Shown here: positions 12,431 to 23,901 of the stretch, in pieces
Numbering within the stretch: position 1 is the stretch's first letter
Layout of the letters: each line of letters opens with the position of its first letter
From: Platerodrilus igneus
Lineage: Eukaryota; Arthropoda; Insecta; Coleoptera; Lycidae
DNA: 64,000 bases
NCBI GenBank assembly: GCA_036346225.1
Contig: JARFIW010000500.1
Location: forward strand, 558,001 to 622,000
Reading direction: 5' to 3'
Position numbers and translations under genes: made by a program
Notes under the pieces: model-generated
Told to the model about the DNA's origin: nothing
Databases searched by the model: none
The model's input: only the letters and a program-made list of their open reading frames with translations

Positions 12431-14369
12431 AAACACAAATCGAATAAACATTCATAATTGTGAAATGTTCTACGTCAACAATAATACAAAGATTTAAAAT
12501 CAATTAGATTGACTTTTCGGTAACAGCCAGTGCGAGGAATTTAAATACGGGAATTCCTTTTAGAATATAGGCTAAAAATTAATTTCCGCTTTAAATTTCA
12601 CCAAAAATTATTTTTGAAACTTACGTCGTATTTCTATTTTTTTTTATTAAACATTTCCACCTTGGGAAAAAATAATAAAAGATATAAAATCTCCAATATC
12701 AGCTTTCTCTGAACGAAAAAAAATTACTAGGATTTTAGAACACCAAAATAAAATACACCTCTAAAACAATAAGGGATGATCCCAGGTTAAAAATATCCTA
12801 GATATTGAAAATCCTCAAAAATGTCGCCCTAGAAGTGCGATTATACCCAAGAAATCGCCAGCTTTTTGGGATTCGGAGGTGGCTCCTGGTTAAAAATTCT
12901 CCAAAAATTAAATTCTTTCGAAAAATTTAAAGCAACTTTGGATTTACTCTGAAGAAAAATCTTGACCGAAAAAGTGCTCCAAAATCAGACAAAACTTTAA
13001 CCGGAATTTTGTTCAATTGGAACAAAATAACAAGACTTCGTAAAATTGGATGAAACTTGGTGAGAAGATAGAATCAAAAGAAAAACGCAACCTTCAGACA
13101 ATGGACCTGATAAGTAAACGTGGACCTAAGATGCTCGTCGCATAAAGCATTCCCAAGTTGTTTTCCTTTTACAATTTGGATGAAACGAAGGATTTTTGGA
13201 ATTTTTGGTAATAAAAAAATTAAATCAAAGATTAAACACTTTCAGGCGGATATATTTTATTTTTAATTTGTGCTGGTATGCTATTAAGATTTTGAATTCA
13301 ACTTATAAACAGACATAATTTGTCATTCTCAAAACAGTTGAACTTAGTGCAAAGGTAAAAATACTTAAATATTTTTATTAGGATTTCCGCTATTTAAAAA
13401 AATATTCAATTTTTATGTTTATCGAGCAGTAAGTCACCTAGAGTATGTTCTCAAAATTAACAAAACGAAACAAATGAATGGAGGCGTGTAACGATGAACT
13501 TAAAAAATTCCACAAAAGCACTTAATAATTGCACCAAGAACACCAGTCGTGAAGAAGTTGCAAAAATTAAAGTTTTTGAAATCAATAATGAATACAGAAA
13601 GATATGATCGAAACTTTTTGTACTCAAATCACTAGTATGATAACACAAACAATTTATAATACGATATTAAACTCTAAGGGAGTTAATCCACTAAATTCTT
13701 CGCTTTTAGCAAACACGCGTAAACCAATGTTAAAAGAGACCCAAGTTTCCCTAGGCTAGAAGCTTGGACGGATTAGTGACGGATTTGCAGAATCCTTGGC
13801 TGCGTGGATAAATTCTACAAAAACCGTAAATTAACTCAGAAGCATTGTCGAACCTGTTGCTAGCTTTTGACCACATAATGTTGTTGTAGCGTTTAGGTCT
13901 CGGGTGAAAGCTTTTTATAGACGCCTTTACGTTTTAAGTCCGCTTTCATTACCACACAATGCGTGCTGAAATGACTAGAATTACTTCGAGACGAAAACCT
14001 TTTTGTGGGACTTGATTAATTGTGTTCCTTTCTGCGCAACTCGCTGATAAGGATTTTTAATAGTGTTCAAATCGCCACCCGCAAAATGAGAATCCTCTTT
14101 ATCGCTCAATCAGTTTTTATCTAACATATTCTGAATATAGAATCAGAGAGTTTTAACAAGAGTAAGTTCCGTAATTACGAAAGTCTTTCAACGATAAAAG
14201 TGGATAGGATTGTAAAGAAAAGTATCCAGAGATCTTTACGGAATTGACACAAAACGAAACTATAGTAAACAACATAAAACACCGAGTAAAATAATGAAGT
14301 AACTACTACTAAAAAGATAACTACATGAAAAGAGGTTTTTTTCAATAAGTTGATATAATAAAAACTATA
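12429..14369. other. Non-coding stretch, possible decayed transposase trace
   Basis: No open gene is present. Around 13040-13110 a plus-strand frame reads DETW and then, after a frame change, a QW pair at roughly mariner spacing. This could be a very decayed mariner transposase core, but neither helix-turn-helix nor the other catalytic residues were found, so it is not called. Confidence 0.4.
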
Positions 14370-14477
14370 GAAAATGAAAAATTCTCGGCTAACATTTTTC
14401 AGGCGGTCCGTGTAGGGATTCGAACTCAGGACCTAGTCACACGCATAACAACTAAATCACGGAGTCGCCTTTTACGA
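14370..14477 (-). mobile_element. tRNA-derived SINE (5' part)
   Basis: Read on the minus strand from about 14476, the sequence contains an A-box-like TTTAGTTGTTATGCG and a B box GAGTTCGAATCCC at tRNA-like spacing, followed by the segment CCTGAAAAATGTTAGCCGAG. The same order of tRNA-like head and CTTGAAAAATGTTAGGCGAG occurs in the SINE at 23000-23336, so the two are members of one family. This copy ends after about 100 bases, losing the 3' body. The internal promoter is the RNA polymerase III type; activity cannot be judged. Confidence 0.7.
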
Positions 14478-15150
14478 GAGAGGGCAGCAACTCTGTTGGA
14501 ACTTAAGTGGTATAGACAATAGGGGTCTGTATCGCATCCTAATAGCCACTACTACAATGTGGAAAGCCACGAGAAACCACTATATTACCTCCTAAGTCGC
14601 AACGCACCAAAAACGATTTGGGTTTAGTCGAAACAGGGGAACACGAGATGTTATTTTAGAATGATAATGGAGAAAACAATAGGAAAAAGCAAAAAGCGTG
14701 AATATATGGTTTGTAGATCTGGAGAAAGCACAAAACAATATAAAATGGGAAAAACTGTTATAAATACTCAAAAAGATTGGAATGAGTTATAGGGATAGAC
14801 GGATAGTACATGGCTTATATCAAAAGCAAGCAACTGTAATACAAGTAAAGCAGCAACGTAGAGAATTAAATATAAGGAAAGGGGCGGGAGAGGGACGTCA
14901 CTATTTCCGTTAATTTTTAACTGGCATAACGAAGAAGAAATGAATACTGTCAAATACAGAAAGACATTTGGAATTATTATGCAGGGAGAAACGATTAATA
15001 TGCTTAGATTATTACAGCCCCGCGAGCCACTACGTCAGTTGGTAACAATGTTAGATAATTGTAAAAATTGACGCGCAAATTATAGATGACGAAACACAAT
15101 TATATAAAATTTCTCCATCACATAAAAAAAGAAACGGAAATGCTACTCAC

Positions 15151-15264
15151 ATAATTTGCAGGGCTTCTTGCAGAAATACTCCATGATGTCGGCGACGGCT
15201 TCGCTAATCTTTCGGGCGTGGGAATTCTTGAGCCCGGTTGAATCCAAATTCAGTTGTCTTCTTC
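15151..15264 (-). CDS. Candidate host-gene exon (downstream of pair)
   Basis: On the minus strand, a possible acceptor (CTACATATAG) precedes an exon-like block that ends in a strong donor, AAATTAT/GTGAGTAG. One frame is open throughout and reads STGLKNSHARKISEAVADIM followed by EYFCKKPCKL. Its codons are strongly G/C-ending (GCC, GTC, GAC, ATC, GAG, TTC, TGC, AAG, CCC), unlike every transposon ORF in the window. A second acceptor seven bases further in (exon start 15257) would keep this frame continuous with the upstream block. The protein family is not recognised. It is either a fragment of a host gene captured by the insert or, less likely, a real gene exon with RTE DNA around it. Confidence 0.45.
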
Positions 15265-15384
15265 CTATATGTAGATAAACATAAGGTAAGGGGGACATGT
15301 AGAGGTACGATAATTGGGAATCACAGGAAACCTACATATCAGAAAAAAGACACAATACGATACCAGACAACTGCCCTTGTTCAC

Positions 15385-15475
15385 GTCTCGGAGGCTAGTC
15401 CAGACACGTATCCGGAAATCCACCACTTGTGTTCCTGGCCCACCGCGTCGGCGCAAATCTCGCGCAACGCACTAT
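15385..15475 (-). CDS. Candidate host-gene exon (upstream of pair)
   Basis: On the minus strand, TTCCGTCACTTCAG forms a good acceptor with a pyrimidine-rich tract, and the block ends GAGAC/GTGAAC, an acceptable donor. The open frame reads SALREICADAVGQEHKWWIS then GYVSGLASE, again with G/C-ending codons. The following 120-127 bases up to the next block look like a short intron (GTGAAC start, TATAG or GAAG end). With the acceptor at 15258 the reading frame crosses the intron without a stop. The function is unrecognised: the tryptophan pair and cysteine do not identify a family to me. No further upstream exon is visible in the insert. Confidence 0.42.
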
Positions 15476-16689
15476 CTGAAGTGACGGAAATACGCACACG
15501 TCCTTTTAAATTTATGGCGCAAAATTCTTACAAATTAAAACTTAATTGAGAATGTCTAGTGCCGATTTCGGCACGTAACAAGATTTGCAGATGAAATTGC
15601 GGTATTAGAATCTATCAAGGAAAAGTTAGAAGTAGCTCTTAATGAAATGGAAACAGTACTAACAGAGAGTTTTACAGTATGAGAATTAATGAAAACAAAA
15701 CTAATATACTATTATGCAAAAGAGGGGAAAATAAGTCAAAAAACAGAATACAAGTAGGAAACGAGAACCTAGACGTTAATGATGTCTGCTACCTAGGAAG
15801 CCAAATAACACAAGATGGGAAAAATGTAAAAATAGAAATAACGCAAGATGGGAAAGGTGCAAAAGATATGAAACAAATATTAGCATAAGGGCGTGCTACT
15901 TTTAACAATAAAATTAGATTGGCAGATGATATAGCGGTGTTAACATTTGGCAAGGAACAGTTAGAAGCAGCTCTTAATTAAATGGAAACAGTACTAACAG
16001 ATAGATATAGTATAAAAATCAACAAAAATAAAACTAAAGTACTAGTATGCAAAGGAAAGGAAAATAAGTAAAAAACCATAATAAAGAATAAGAAACGCAA
16101 AAGTATTTCTGGTATCAAGGAAGCGAAATAGTGCAAGATGGGAAAAGTGCAAAAGATATAAAAAAAAAATTAGCTCAAGGCCGAGCTGCTTTTTTAACAA
16201 GAAAAAGCAGCTGCTATGTTCGAAGACAACAAACATAAAAACGAGACAAAAATTGTTGAAAGCATACGTGTGGAGCACAGCACTGTACGGCTGTGAAACG
16301 TGGACAGTAGGAGTAACGAACGAGAAAAAGATAGACGCTCTCGAAATGTGGTGCTACAGACGTATGATGAAAATATCATGAACAGACAAAGCTAAGGACA
16401 AAGAGGTTCTACAAATAGTAGGGGACAAAAGAAATATGTGAAAAACCGTAAAAGAAATAGGATGATAGGACTCGTTCTAAGATATGAGAAAATAGTGCGG
16501 ATATATTAAAAGCAGAGAAAGGAAAAAGAGAGGTAATGGTACATCTAGATTAGACTACTGCACACAGATAGTGAAAGATGCAAGCTGTGGAAATTTCAAG
16601 GAAATGTGTTGTTTAGCTCCAAATAGGAAACAATGGAGGTACGCGTCCAGCCAGTTCCAGGACTGAAGACATGGTAAAGATGATTTTCA

Positions 16690-19160
16690 CTGTGGCTTTC
16701 TTTTCGTAACCGATTGAATTTTGAAAAGAAGTACTCCTTGTAAAACTGTAATCTCCTTAGAATAATGCCTAAAATGTCCGATAAAAAAAGTCATTTTAAC
16801 ACAATACTTAAAAGAATAACAAAATGTGATGCGACACGATAGTTCAAAGGAAATTAATTAAATTCCTTGTTGAACAACACAGTTCCTTTGAAACATAAAA
16901 AAGTGAAAATGGCTGCTTTGGATATCAAATTAAGATATATACGAAAGAATATTCTGGTCACCAAAGAATTAAAATAGAGTGCTATGTATAGAATTTTATG
17001 AAATTCTATAGTTAAAAAAAGTAGAATTGCACGTAAGCGTGTTTGGTTATAAGGAAATATAATTTTTTGAATTGAAGAAAACCTTTAATAAAACTCTATC
17101 CTTATAACAAAGTAAAAAATAATAAAGAAGTCACCGAACACAATCCTTAAAATTTTTTTAAAAAAATGCGATGTGACACCAGGGTTGACTGGCAATTAAC
17201 AAATTCTCTACTGAACAACGTGGTCACTTTGGAACCTCAAAAAAGAAAAAATTTCTTTGCTCAGGACAGCAAACTAAGATATACAGAAGAACCTTTTGGT
17301 CACGAAACAATTAAGTAAAGTTTGCTTTCTCTGGAATTCGGCGTATTAACAAATGGAAAATTGCACGTAAGCATGTTTAATTAGACGGAAATATAATTTT
17401 TTGATAAATGGAAAATAAGTCACTTTAATACAATTCTTTAAAAAATGTGATTATAGCTTATCTATTAACTGCAAACTTAGAAACATATAAAAACTTTCTA
17501 GTCACTAAAAATTAAAACAAAATCTGCTCTTTGTATTGAATTTTATTGAATTTTAGATATTGAAACAACGAGCATATATGCACGTAAGTTTGTCGAGTTA
17601 TTTGGGAAAACAATTTTTTTGAATGAAACGAAAACGTGTAAAATATTTTTGATGAAAAAAGTCTTACAGGATTTGCAAATGAGTTGCGATCAGTGGGTTA
17701 TATAGACATATGAGTTTTTTTGCCAATGAGTACATAGTTCATTTAATAGTAATAATATCTTATTTCTTGAAGGCAAACTAAATTTCATAGACCAACTTTT
17801 TGTTCGTTAAAAAAATTAGTACACAATCTGCTTTCTATAGCATTATATGGAATTGTATGCATTTCATGTATATTTTCACGTAGGCATGTATGGATATAAG
17901 GAAATATAATTTTTTAAATTGAACGAAAACCTTTAATAAAACTCCAGTCCTCTTATAACCACGTGAAAAATCTAACAAAAAAAGTCATTGAACATAATAC
18001 TTAAAAAAATTTGAAAGCAGATGTGACAAGGAGTGACTGACAATTAATAAATTTTCTGCTGAACAATACAGGTCCTCTAAACCTCAAAAAAGGAAAACTA
18101 TTTTGCGCTGGACGGAAAACTAAGGTGTATAGAAGAACCTTCTGGTCGCGAAACAATTAAAGTTTGCTTTCTCTACAATTTTGTGTATTAAAAATGTAGA
18201 ATTGCACGTAAGCATGTCTAATTAATTATAAGGAAATACAGTTTTTTGATAAATGATAAAATAAATCACTTTAATAAAATTCTTTTAAAAAATTTGAATC
18301 ATATCTTATCTGTTGGCGGCAAACTCAGATATTCAGAAAAACTTTTGAGTCGCTAAAAATTAGAACAAAATTTGCTTTCTATTGAATTTTATAGAATTTT
18401 ATGTATAAAACAATGTACATGTAAGTTTGTTGAGTATTTGAAGGAAACAAAGTTTTGAATTAAAAAAAAAAGTCTACAAACAATGCGAAACATTTTTGAT
18501 GAAAAAAGTCACTTTAATACAATTTCTAAAGGATTTGCATATGAGTTGCAACCTGAGGTTAAATGTCTATTAGGAACTTCTTTGACAAACAGTACATAGT
18601 TTATTTAATAGTAATTACGTCTAATTTTTTAGGGCAAACTATAATACACAGAAACTCTTTCTCTTTGTTAAAAAAATTATAATGTGCTTTCTGTTGCATC
18701 CTATGGGATTGTATGAATCACATGTATATTTGCACATACCAGCATGTTTGGCTATAAGAAAATCTTTTTTAAATGAAATTAAAACGTTTAATAAACCCAT
18801 AGCTTATAAAAAAACACAACTCCCAACAAAATATATAAATTTAACACAATGCTTATCGAAGTCAAAGTGTGTTAAAAAATAAGGATTAAATGGCGATTAC
18901 AGACTTCTATGCCGAATACCACGTTTCTTTGAAAGTAATTATATTCGACCAATTGACATATAGAAGAACTTCCTGGTAACAAAAAAATAAAGAAGAAAGC
19001 GCTTTCTATTATGTAGATTTTACACATTGCCACGTAGCCTTAACTTGACGACTTTTTTTTTCAATCAAACACAATGCGTTTAAAAAAATCTTAAACTTTT
19101 ACAAAGGAAAGATCACTAACTAACATATTGTTTGGACAAAATCACTTTACTACAATTCAT
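16690..19160. repeat. Tandem array with about 845-bp higher-order period
   Basis: Landmarks based on GCACGTAAGCATGTTT recur in three forms in a fixed order. Form A is at 17029, 17876 and 18732; form B at 17363 and 18204; form C at 17580 and 18417. Like forms are spaced 837-856 bases apart. Each is followed by a similar 'AAGGAAATATAATTTTTTGA' type stretch, and each is preceded by a block ending in GAATTTTATG. The array therefore consists of about three repeats of a trimeric unit (subunits about 335, 215 and 297 bp). It decays after 18900, although a faint B-type copy may lie near 19035. The sequence is AT-rich and non-coding; the ORF at 18682-18882 is a chance frame within it. Confidence 0.75.
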
Positions 19161-22100
19161 TGTTACAAATAGAATTGTACGAAGAAACAATATCATATGC
19201 AGTATTTAATCGTTCCGATCGCGCAGAAACTAAACATGGTAAAATATATTGAATATTACAAATTTGTATTAAAATATCTTCATATTCAAATTTTAAAATT
19301 TGTGCAGCGTTTCAAGTGAATTTTGCATTTACTTACCTAATACATTAGAAAATCTTGCAGTCTGTACAAAAATGTAAAGAAAGCTCTTCAAATAGAAATA
19401 ACCAATAATAATTTAAAGAAAAATGCAAATCTTTACAAACGATATGGTATTTTCGCCAAACATTACATAATCATTTTGGTGCCATAATTTTCTGTTTTAC
19501 AGTAGGTATTGTTGGAAAGAGTTTTTCTATTGCGATTTAACTGTTTTGTATTCATTAAAGACCGATGATCACTTTGATACAAGTGAAAATCTTTAAAATG
19601 TATTTAAAAATCCCTACCTTACTAAAAGCTTCTTTTTATGTTCTCTCATCACCACAAAAAGCTTCTGAAGCTTTCAAAATTTTTTTGGCAGTTTCTTATC
19701 CACAAAAAAATCGATTTAATCTACACGGGAATTAGATCACTATAAAAACCAAGGAAAACGCCCTAATTATCATTACAACAGGTAGGACTGACTAGTCGCT
19801 TCTGCCTACCACAAATTGCAAAATCATGTAATGTTACGAAGGTCAGGGTTTAACCTTCCCCAGAATCATTATTTTATTCTCCGCGCGTTCCGAAGCTAAA
19901 GCGCAACCTACCCCAATAAAACATCAAAGTAAAAGTAATTCAAAATCTTGTTTTCTGTTTTCAATGTATATTCTGTTTTAAAACTGTGAGGGTATGAAAG
20001 AGCTTAAATTAAAGCAAAGCTGAAAAACATTTTTATCAAGTCTGCAATTTATAATATATGAATAAAAAGCTTCTGTAAAATAGAAAATAAATTTTTATCG
20101 TGCATAATTAAAATAAACTTACCAATATTTTATCACAAAATCACCAGCCTTTGCATTAACAACTAAGTCTAAAAATGGCAATTTCTAAAAGCATCAAAAC
20201 TAAGTTTAATACAATAGTTTAAACCTACGACCTACTACTAACGAAGCCGGCTTTAGACTGTCGCCGGTCCGTCTAACGTCTATGCATTCACCAGCTGAGA
20301 ACAAAGACCGAGCAATTCCGAACCATTCCGAACAGCTGATCTATCAGCTGTTCCGTTGCTACCTGTACTGAAAATTGGAAACCGGCTGCAAGCGATTAAT
20401 CGAAGCTTCAGGGTAGCCCGCAGGTTATAATTACTTTTAACACTTCATTGTTTATAAATTAAGTGTTTATTTTATGTATGGATGATGAAACTTTCCGCTG
20501 GAACAAATTAAATGTTTAAAGCGCTGTGGTTATCCTATAATTATCGAGTAGTTGTAGCAATTACCGAGTAAATATTGCGTTTAAATGGGAAATGAACTCA
20601 GCAAGCGCAACACATATACTCGGACACCACGTTCAATATTAGCGGCAATAGAGGAAGTGCTCTTTGTACATACAGGCTCGAATGTATTGCGCTCAGAGTG
20701 TAATTTCTAAGTACTGACATTAAAAAGAGGAGTCGTTTTTGCAGGACAATCCATACTCGTCATTCGCTTTCTCTCTGCCTGTAGTATTAAAATAAATTTC
20801 TAAGTAAAGTCCTAAACTGCAATAATAAAATAAATAATATTCAATTCTACAACTAATTTGATTATAGGATAAAGAATTATTCGCGGAAACGAACCAGAAA
20901 TTCCAAACAATATTCGTTAATTATTGTTGTATCACAATCTCGTTGTCATTTAATTATCATGTGATGCTTTTCCGACACAGTCGTTTCTCAGAAACAGATG
21001 TGATTACATGCATAGTTTCATGTAACCGTTTGAAACGATATTTCAAAACGTGTCACATCACAGAACCCATCGGGGTGCTATTTCCAAGACCCGATATTGT
21101 TTCACAGTGCAGTAAATTTTGTTACACGTAAAACGAATACGCCCCTCTACGCAAATCATATTACAAAAGGTAAAGCTGAAAGTATTGGCGTGTCTCCAGT
21201 ACCCTCCGTATAATTAAAAACGCTTATTAAATCGACGTTTGCTACGTGAGGATCAGCATGAAATTTCAGTTTGTACACGAAAGCTCAGTCACGGTTAAAA
21301 ATATTATCTTTCTCGATTACTACCCGATCATTAAATATTTTTGTAATACGTAAGAAGCCCTCGCATAGTTTCAATCTCAAATTACTTTGACACAGTTTTC
21401 CAGTTTACAATCCTGATAACTCCTTCAGTGACCTTTAACTAACTATCTTTCAGTGGCGGCATGTTGCATTAGTAACCAGGGTTGCACACTGGCAAACACG
21501 AGGTCTATCTATTTGATGAAATTTATGAAAATGTACTTGATGTTGGCATTTGAATTTTCAGTATTTTCCAAATCATGAAGCATACTAAAAACTATGGTGT
21601 GACAGGTGGATATATACCTAGCTGTTGTACCCAGAATGCGTTACAATTTAGTGCGTAATGCGAAGAACTTTTAATTAATTACAAAACGCATAAACATATG
21701 GTTACTAACAGTATGACAGTTTTAGGTTTTGATAAATATCATAGTATTCAAATAAAACGACAAACAAATTATGTAAATACTGATACAGTTTTAATTTTTT
21801 AATATGGTGAACGAAAATTGTTACACATTTCGAGGCCCAAGGCGTTGGGCGTCAGTGTAATGATTTTAATTATTTAGATTTAGAGAACACGCTTTGAAAT
21901 CTTGCCCTTAGAGAGAAGATAGATCAACGACTCACAACTTTGAACGGACTTAAAATTTTTACGCGTACTAGATGGAACTATAAAAACCTGCTGAGCCGGC
22001 GGCTAATTTGGCTATTATCCCATGGTACATTATGAGAAGGACAGGTGTGAAATATTCTTTGATCTTTGCTAAACTGAAAACAAAATAAAGTGAAGTTGGA

Positions 22101-22834
22101 CGCCACTGTATCTAGCAAATATTAAAAAAGATATGATATTAGGGTAGATACAGAAACCCTGGCGGGGTAGATCATTTTAAAATTTTTAATTTAGCCTTTT
22201 TAGAAAATTGAACATTTTAATATCAGAAGGTATCTATTATATAATAAACAATTTGTATCCAATTATAGAAGAAATAAATAGTTCCACATGTGTTAGTCAT
22301 ATAAAAAAATCATTAGTTAAACAAAATTGCGCTTCTTAGCATCTATATGTGCATAAGATCTGATAATTAGTACAAATTCAATCCAAAACTGTAATCCAAG
22401 TAATCGTAAAATAGTTATTAGCGAAGATTTCAAATATACCAAATTTAGAGCAAATATTACTTTTAAGAAAATATATATTTTAAGTAAAAAATATTAAATA
22501 ATCAAACAAAATTTAAATTTCGATTCTTTTTGTGCCGGGTCTTACAAACTGGAAGGATAAAGGTTTTCGGGGCTAGAAATTTTGCCGTTTGTAAAAAAAG
22601 GGGTTGTAGAATAAAAAAAATCCTTTTCGGGTTTAGGCAAAGATCACTCACCCTTAACCACCAGACGCTGGCTGTTACTCTTAGATCAATTAGGCACAAG
22701 TACTAGCTAGTGACAAATGCGATGGCCTCAGAGAAGTGTCGTAGTACGTGATGGGGTGAGCTCGAGATTGGAGGTCGGTTCAGGAATGCATGGGCTTGAA
22801 CGTACAAGTAAGATAGTAGATGTTTGTTGGTTTT
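19161..22834. other. Non-coding stretch with one short palindrome
   Basis: No gene was recognised. The segment 20240-20420 is richer in G+C than its surroundings and contains a perfect palindrome (20331-20352), but no adjoining coding frame was found. The ORFs at 20943-21131 (+) and 22502-22699 (-) have no family resemblance. Confidence 0.5.
20331..20352. repeat. Palindrome containing two CAGCTG E-boxes
   Basis: AACAGCTGAT and its exact complement ATCAGCTGTT are separated by two bases. Each arm carries a CAGCTG E-box core. It lies in a locally GC-richer segment; a regulatory role is only a possibility. Confidence 0.7.
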
Positions 22835-22983
22835 ACAGCGCTTTATTGGCTTTACAAAGTTTTGTTCACCCTACAGATTTTTGTTAGTCATACAGGGTTT
22901 TATTGGACATACTGGGTTTTATTGGCCGGTCGGATTTTTATTGACCTTACGGATTTTTGTTGGTCCTACATGGTTTTGCGCTG
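22835..22983. repeat. 19-bp minisatellite, about 7.8 copies
   Basis: Units are similar to ACAGGGTTTTATTGGACAT. Seven consecutive units each measure exactly 19 bases (22835-22967), followed by a partial eighth. Substitutions separate the copies but no indels do. No open frame runs through the array. Confidence 0.88.
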
Positions 22984-22999
22984 AAACAAGAACAGATTA

Positions 23000-23336
23000 A
23001 GGCACTTAAATTTTTCACCACAAAGACTCACCTTACATGTGATTTTCCAATGCTTAACCCGAAGGTACTACATTGGCCAGGAAGCGAGTTTTTTTTTACC
23101 TGAAAAATTTGGTATTTTGCCAAACCCTTGCTGTTCCAAGCAAGATAGGGATCTTTAACGTGCGTGACAACACTCACACACGGGCCCTCGATTTTACCTC
23201 TCATCCGAACGAGGGTGTATTTTTGTGAAAAATGCTCGCCTAACATTTTTCAAGCGGACCGTGTCGGGATTCGAACACGAAACCTTGGGCGTGATAGTAA
23301 CACACAAAGTCTCGCCTTCGAAGACTTCCCAACCTG
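23000..23336 (-). mobile_element. tRNA-derived SINE, longer copy
   Basis: Read on the minus strand, a tRNA-like head has a B box GTGTTCGAATCCC (about 23268-23280) and a less conserved A-box region about 30 bases upstream. It is followed by CTTGAAAAATGTTAGGCGAG and a body containing CACGTTAAAGATCCC (about 23150-23165). It then runs on to about 23000 with an A-rich run at 23090-23097. The head and first tail segment match the copy at 14370-14477. The CGTTAAAGATCCC segment resembles conserved central segments known in some invertebrate SINEs, but I cannot assign it to a named domain. Confidence 0.68.
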
Positions 23337-23844
23337 CATGACTCAAAGATGATGGGTAAGTGAGCGGATTCAGAAAATTACTTGCACAGACAGTTCAACC
23401 GGGGGAAATCTTATCAAAACAAAGGTTTAATGCCCATACGCCGTGTGTATGAAACAAGTTGAAAGCCTTGAGGTATTTCGTGAACAATAAAGAGTTTATA
23501 CGGACTTTTGAATGTTTAAATTGCTATTTACGACTATACAAACCAGGTTTCAAAACAGCTGAACTGTTTTCTACATGATTATGGGTACAAAATGTTGAAC
23601 TTAACCTTGTAAATGAACCAAACTAGAAAATAACAAATCACATGTTGTTCTCTATATGGGACCAAGGACTTATTAAAAATACAAAAAATCTATTTAAATT
23701 TGCAAATAAATATTCTTGGCGAATTTTTTCATTTTTTCTATTGTCTTAATACTTCTAAGTTGTTTCGAAAAGCAATTCTTTTACATAGCAAATAAATTGT
23801 TACAATACATTAAAAGAGAACACACCTCCCTGTAGTTTCTGAGC

Positions 23845-23846
<2 letters not shown>

Positions 23847-23894
<48 letters not shown>

Positions 23895-23901
23895 TATATA
23901 T
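23847..23901. repeat. (AT)n microsatellite
   Basis: Alternating AT with one interruption near 23886. The ORF read through it on the minus strand (23781-24002) is an artefact of the repeat. Confidence 0.93.

Larger units (their letters stand above)
15011..15589. mobile_element. 570-bp insert in the RTE copy carrying exon-like blocks
   Basis: The RTE sequence continues directly from ATGCTTAGATT to AGATTTGCAG once this segment is removed, leaving AGATT on both sides as a possible 5-bp duplication. The insert starts ATTACAGCCCC and ends with a GC-rich hairpin, GTGCCGATTTCGGCAC (about 15559-15574), followed by GTAACA. It is clearly richer in G+C than its surroundings between 15151 and 15475. The hairpin close to one end is reminiscent of rolling-circle (Helitron-type) 3' ends, but the usual CTRR terminus is not present (GTAA is), so the element class is undetermined. 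A gene fragment carried by a transposon is the most economical reading. Confidence 0.55.
14610..16680 (+). pseudogene. RTE-like non-LTR retrotransposon copy, broken and split by an insertion
   Basis: This sequence aligns by eye along its length to the better preserved RTE-like copy at 26835-29350. It starts within the RT domain (equivalent of DQFGFRRNRGTREA) and continues through the segment around MSYRDRRIVHSLY to ATGCTTAGAT at 15011. There 570 unrelated bases interrupt it, and it resumes exactly with TTTGCAGATGA, the FADD catalytic motif region. From 15585 a stretch of about 340 bases is repeated imperfectly (15585-15925 and 15926-16200), both ending in an ITQDGK-type or equivalent segment. 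The C-terminal part (STALYGCETWTV, then a MWCYRRM block) runs 16260-16660. Numerous stops and frameshifts show it is dead. The 5' half with the endonuclease is absent, as expected for 5' truncation during target-primed reverse transcription. Confidence 0.82.

Noticed and set aside
13030..13130. DETW and QW residues at mariner-like spacing
   Set aside because: They lie in different frames, with no neighbouring helix-turn-helix or other catalytic segment; too little to call a transposase.
15238..15549. 103-codon plus-strand ORF
   Set aside because: It is antisense to the two exon-like blocks, and its sequence is better explained as their complement.
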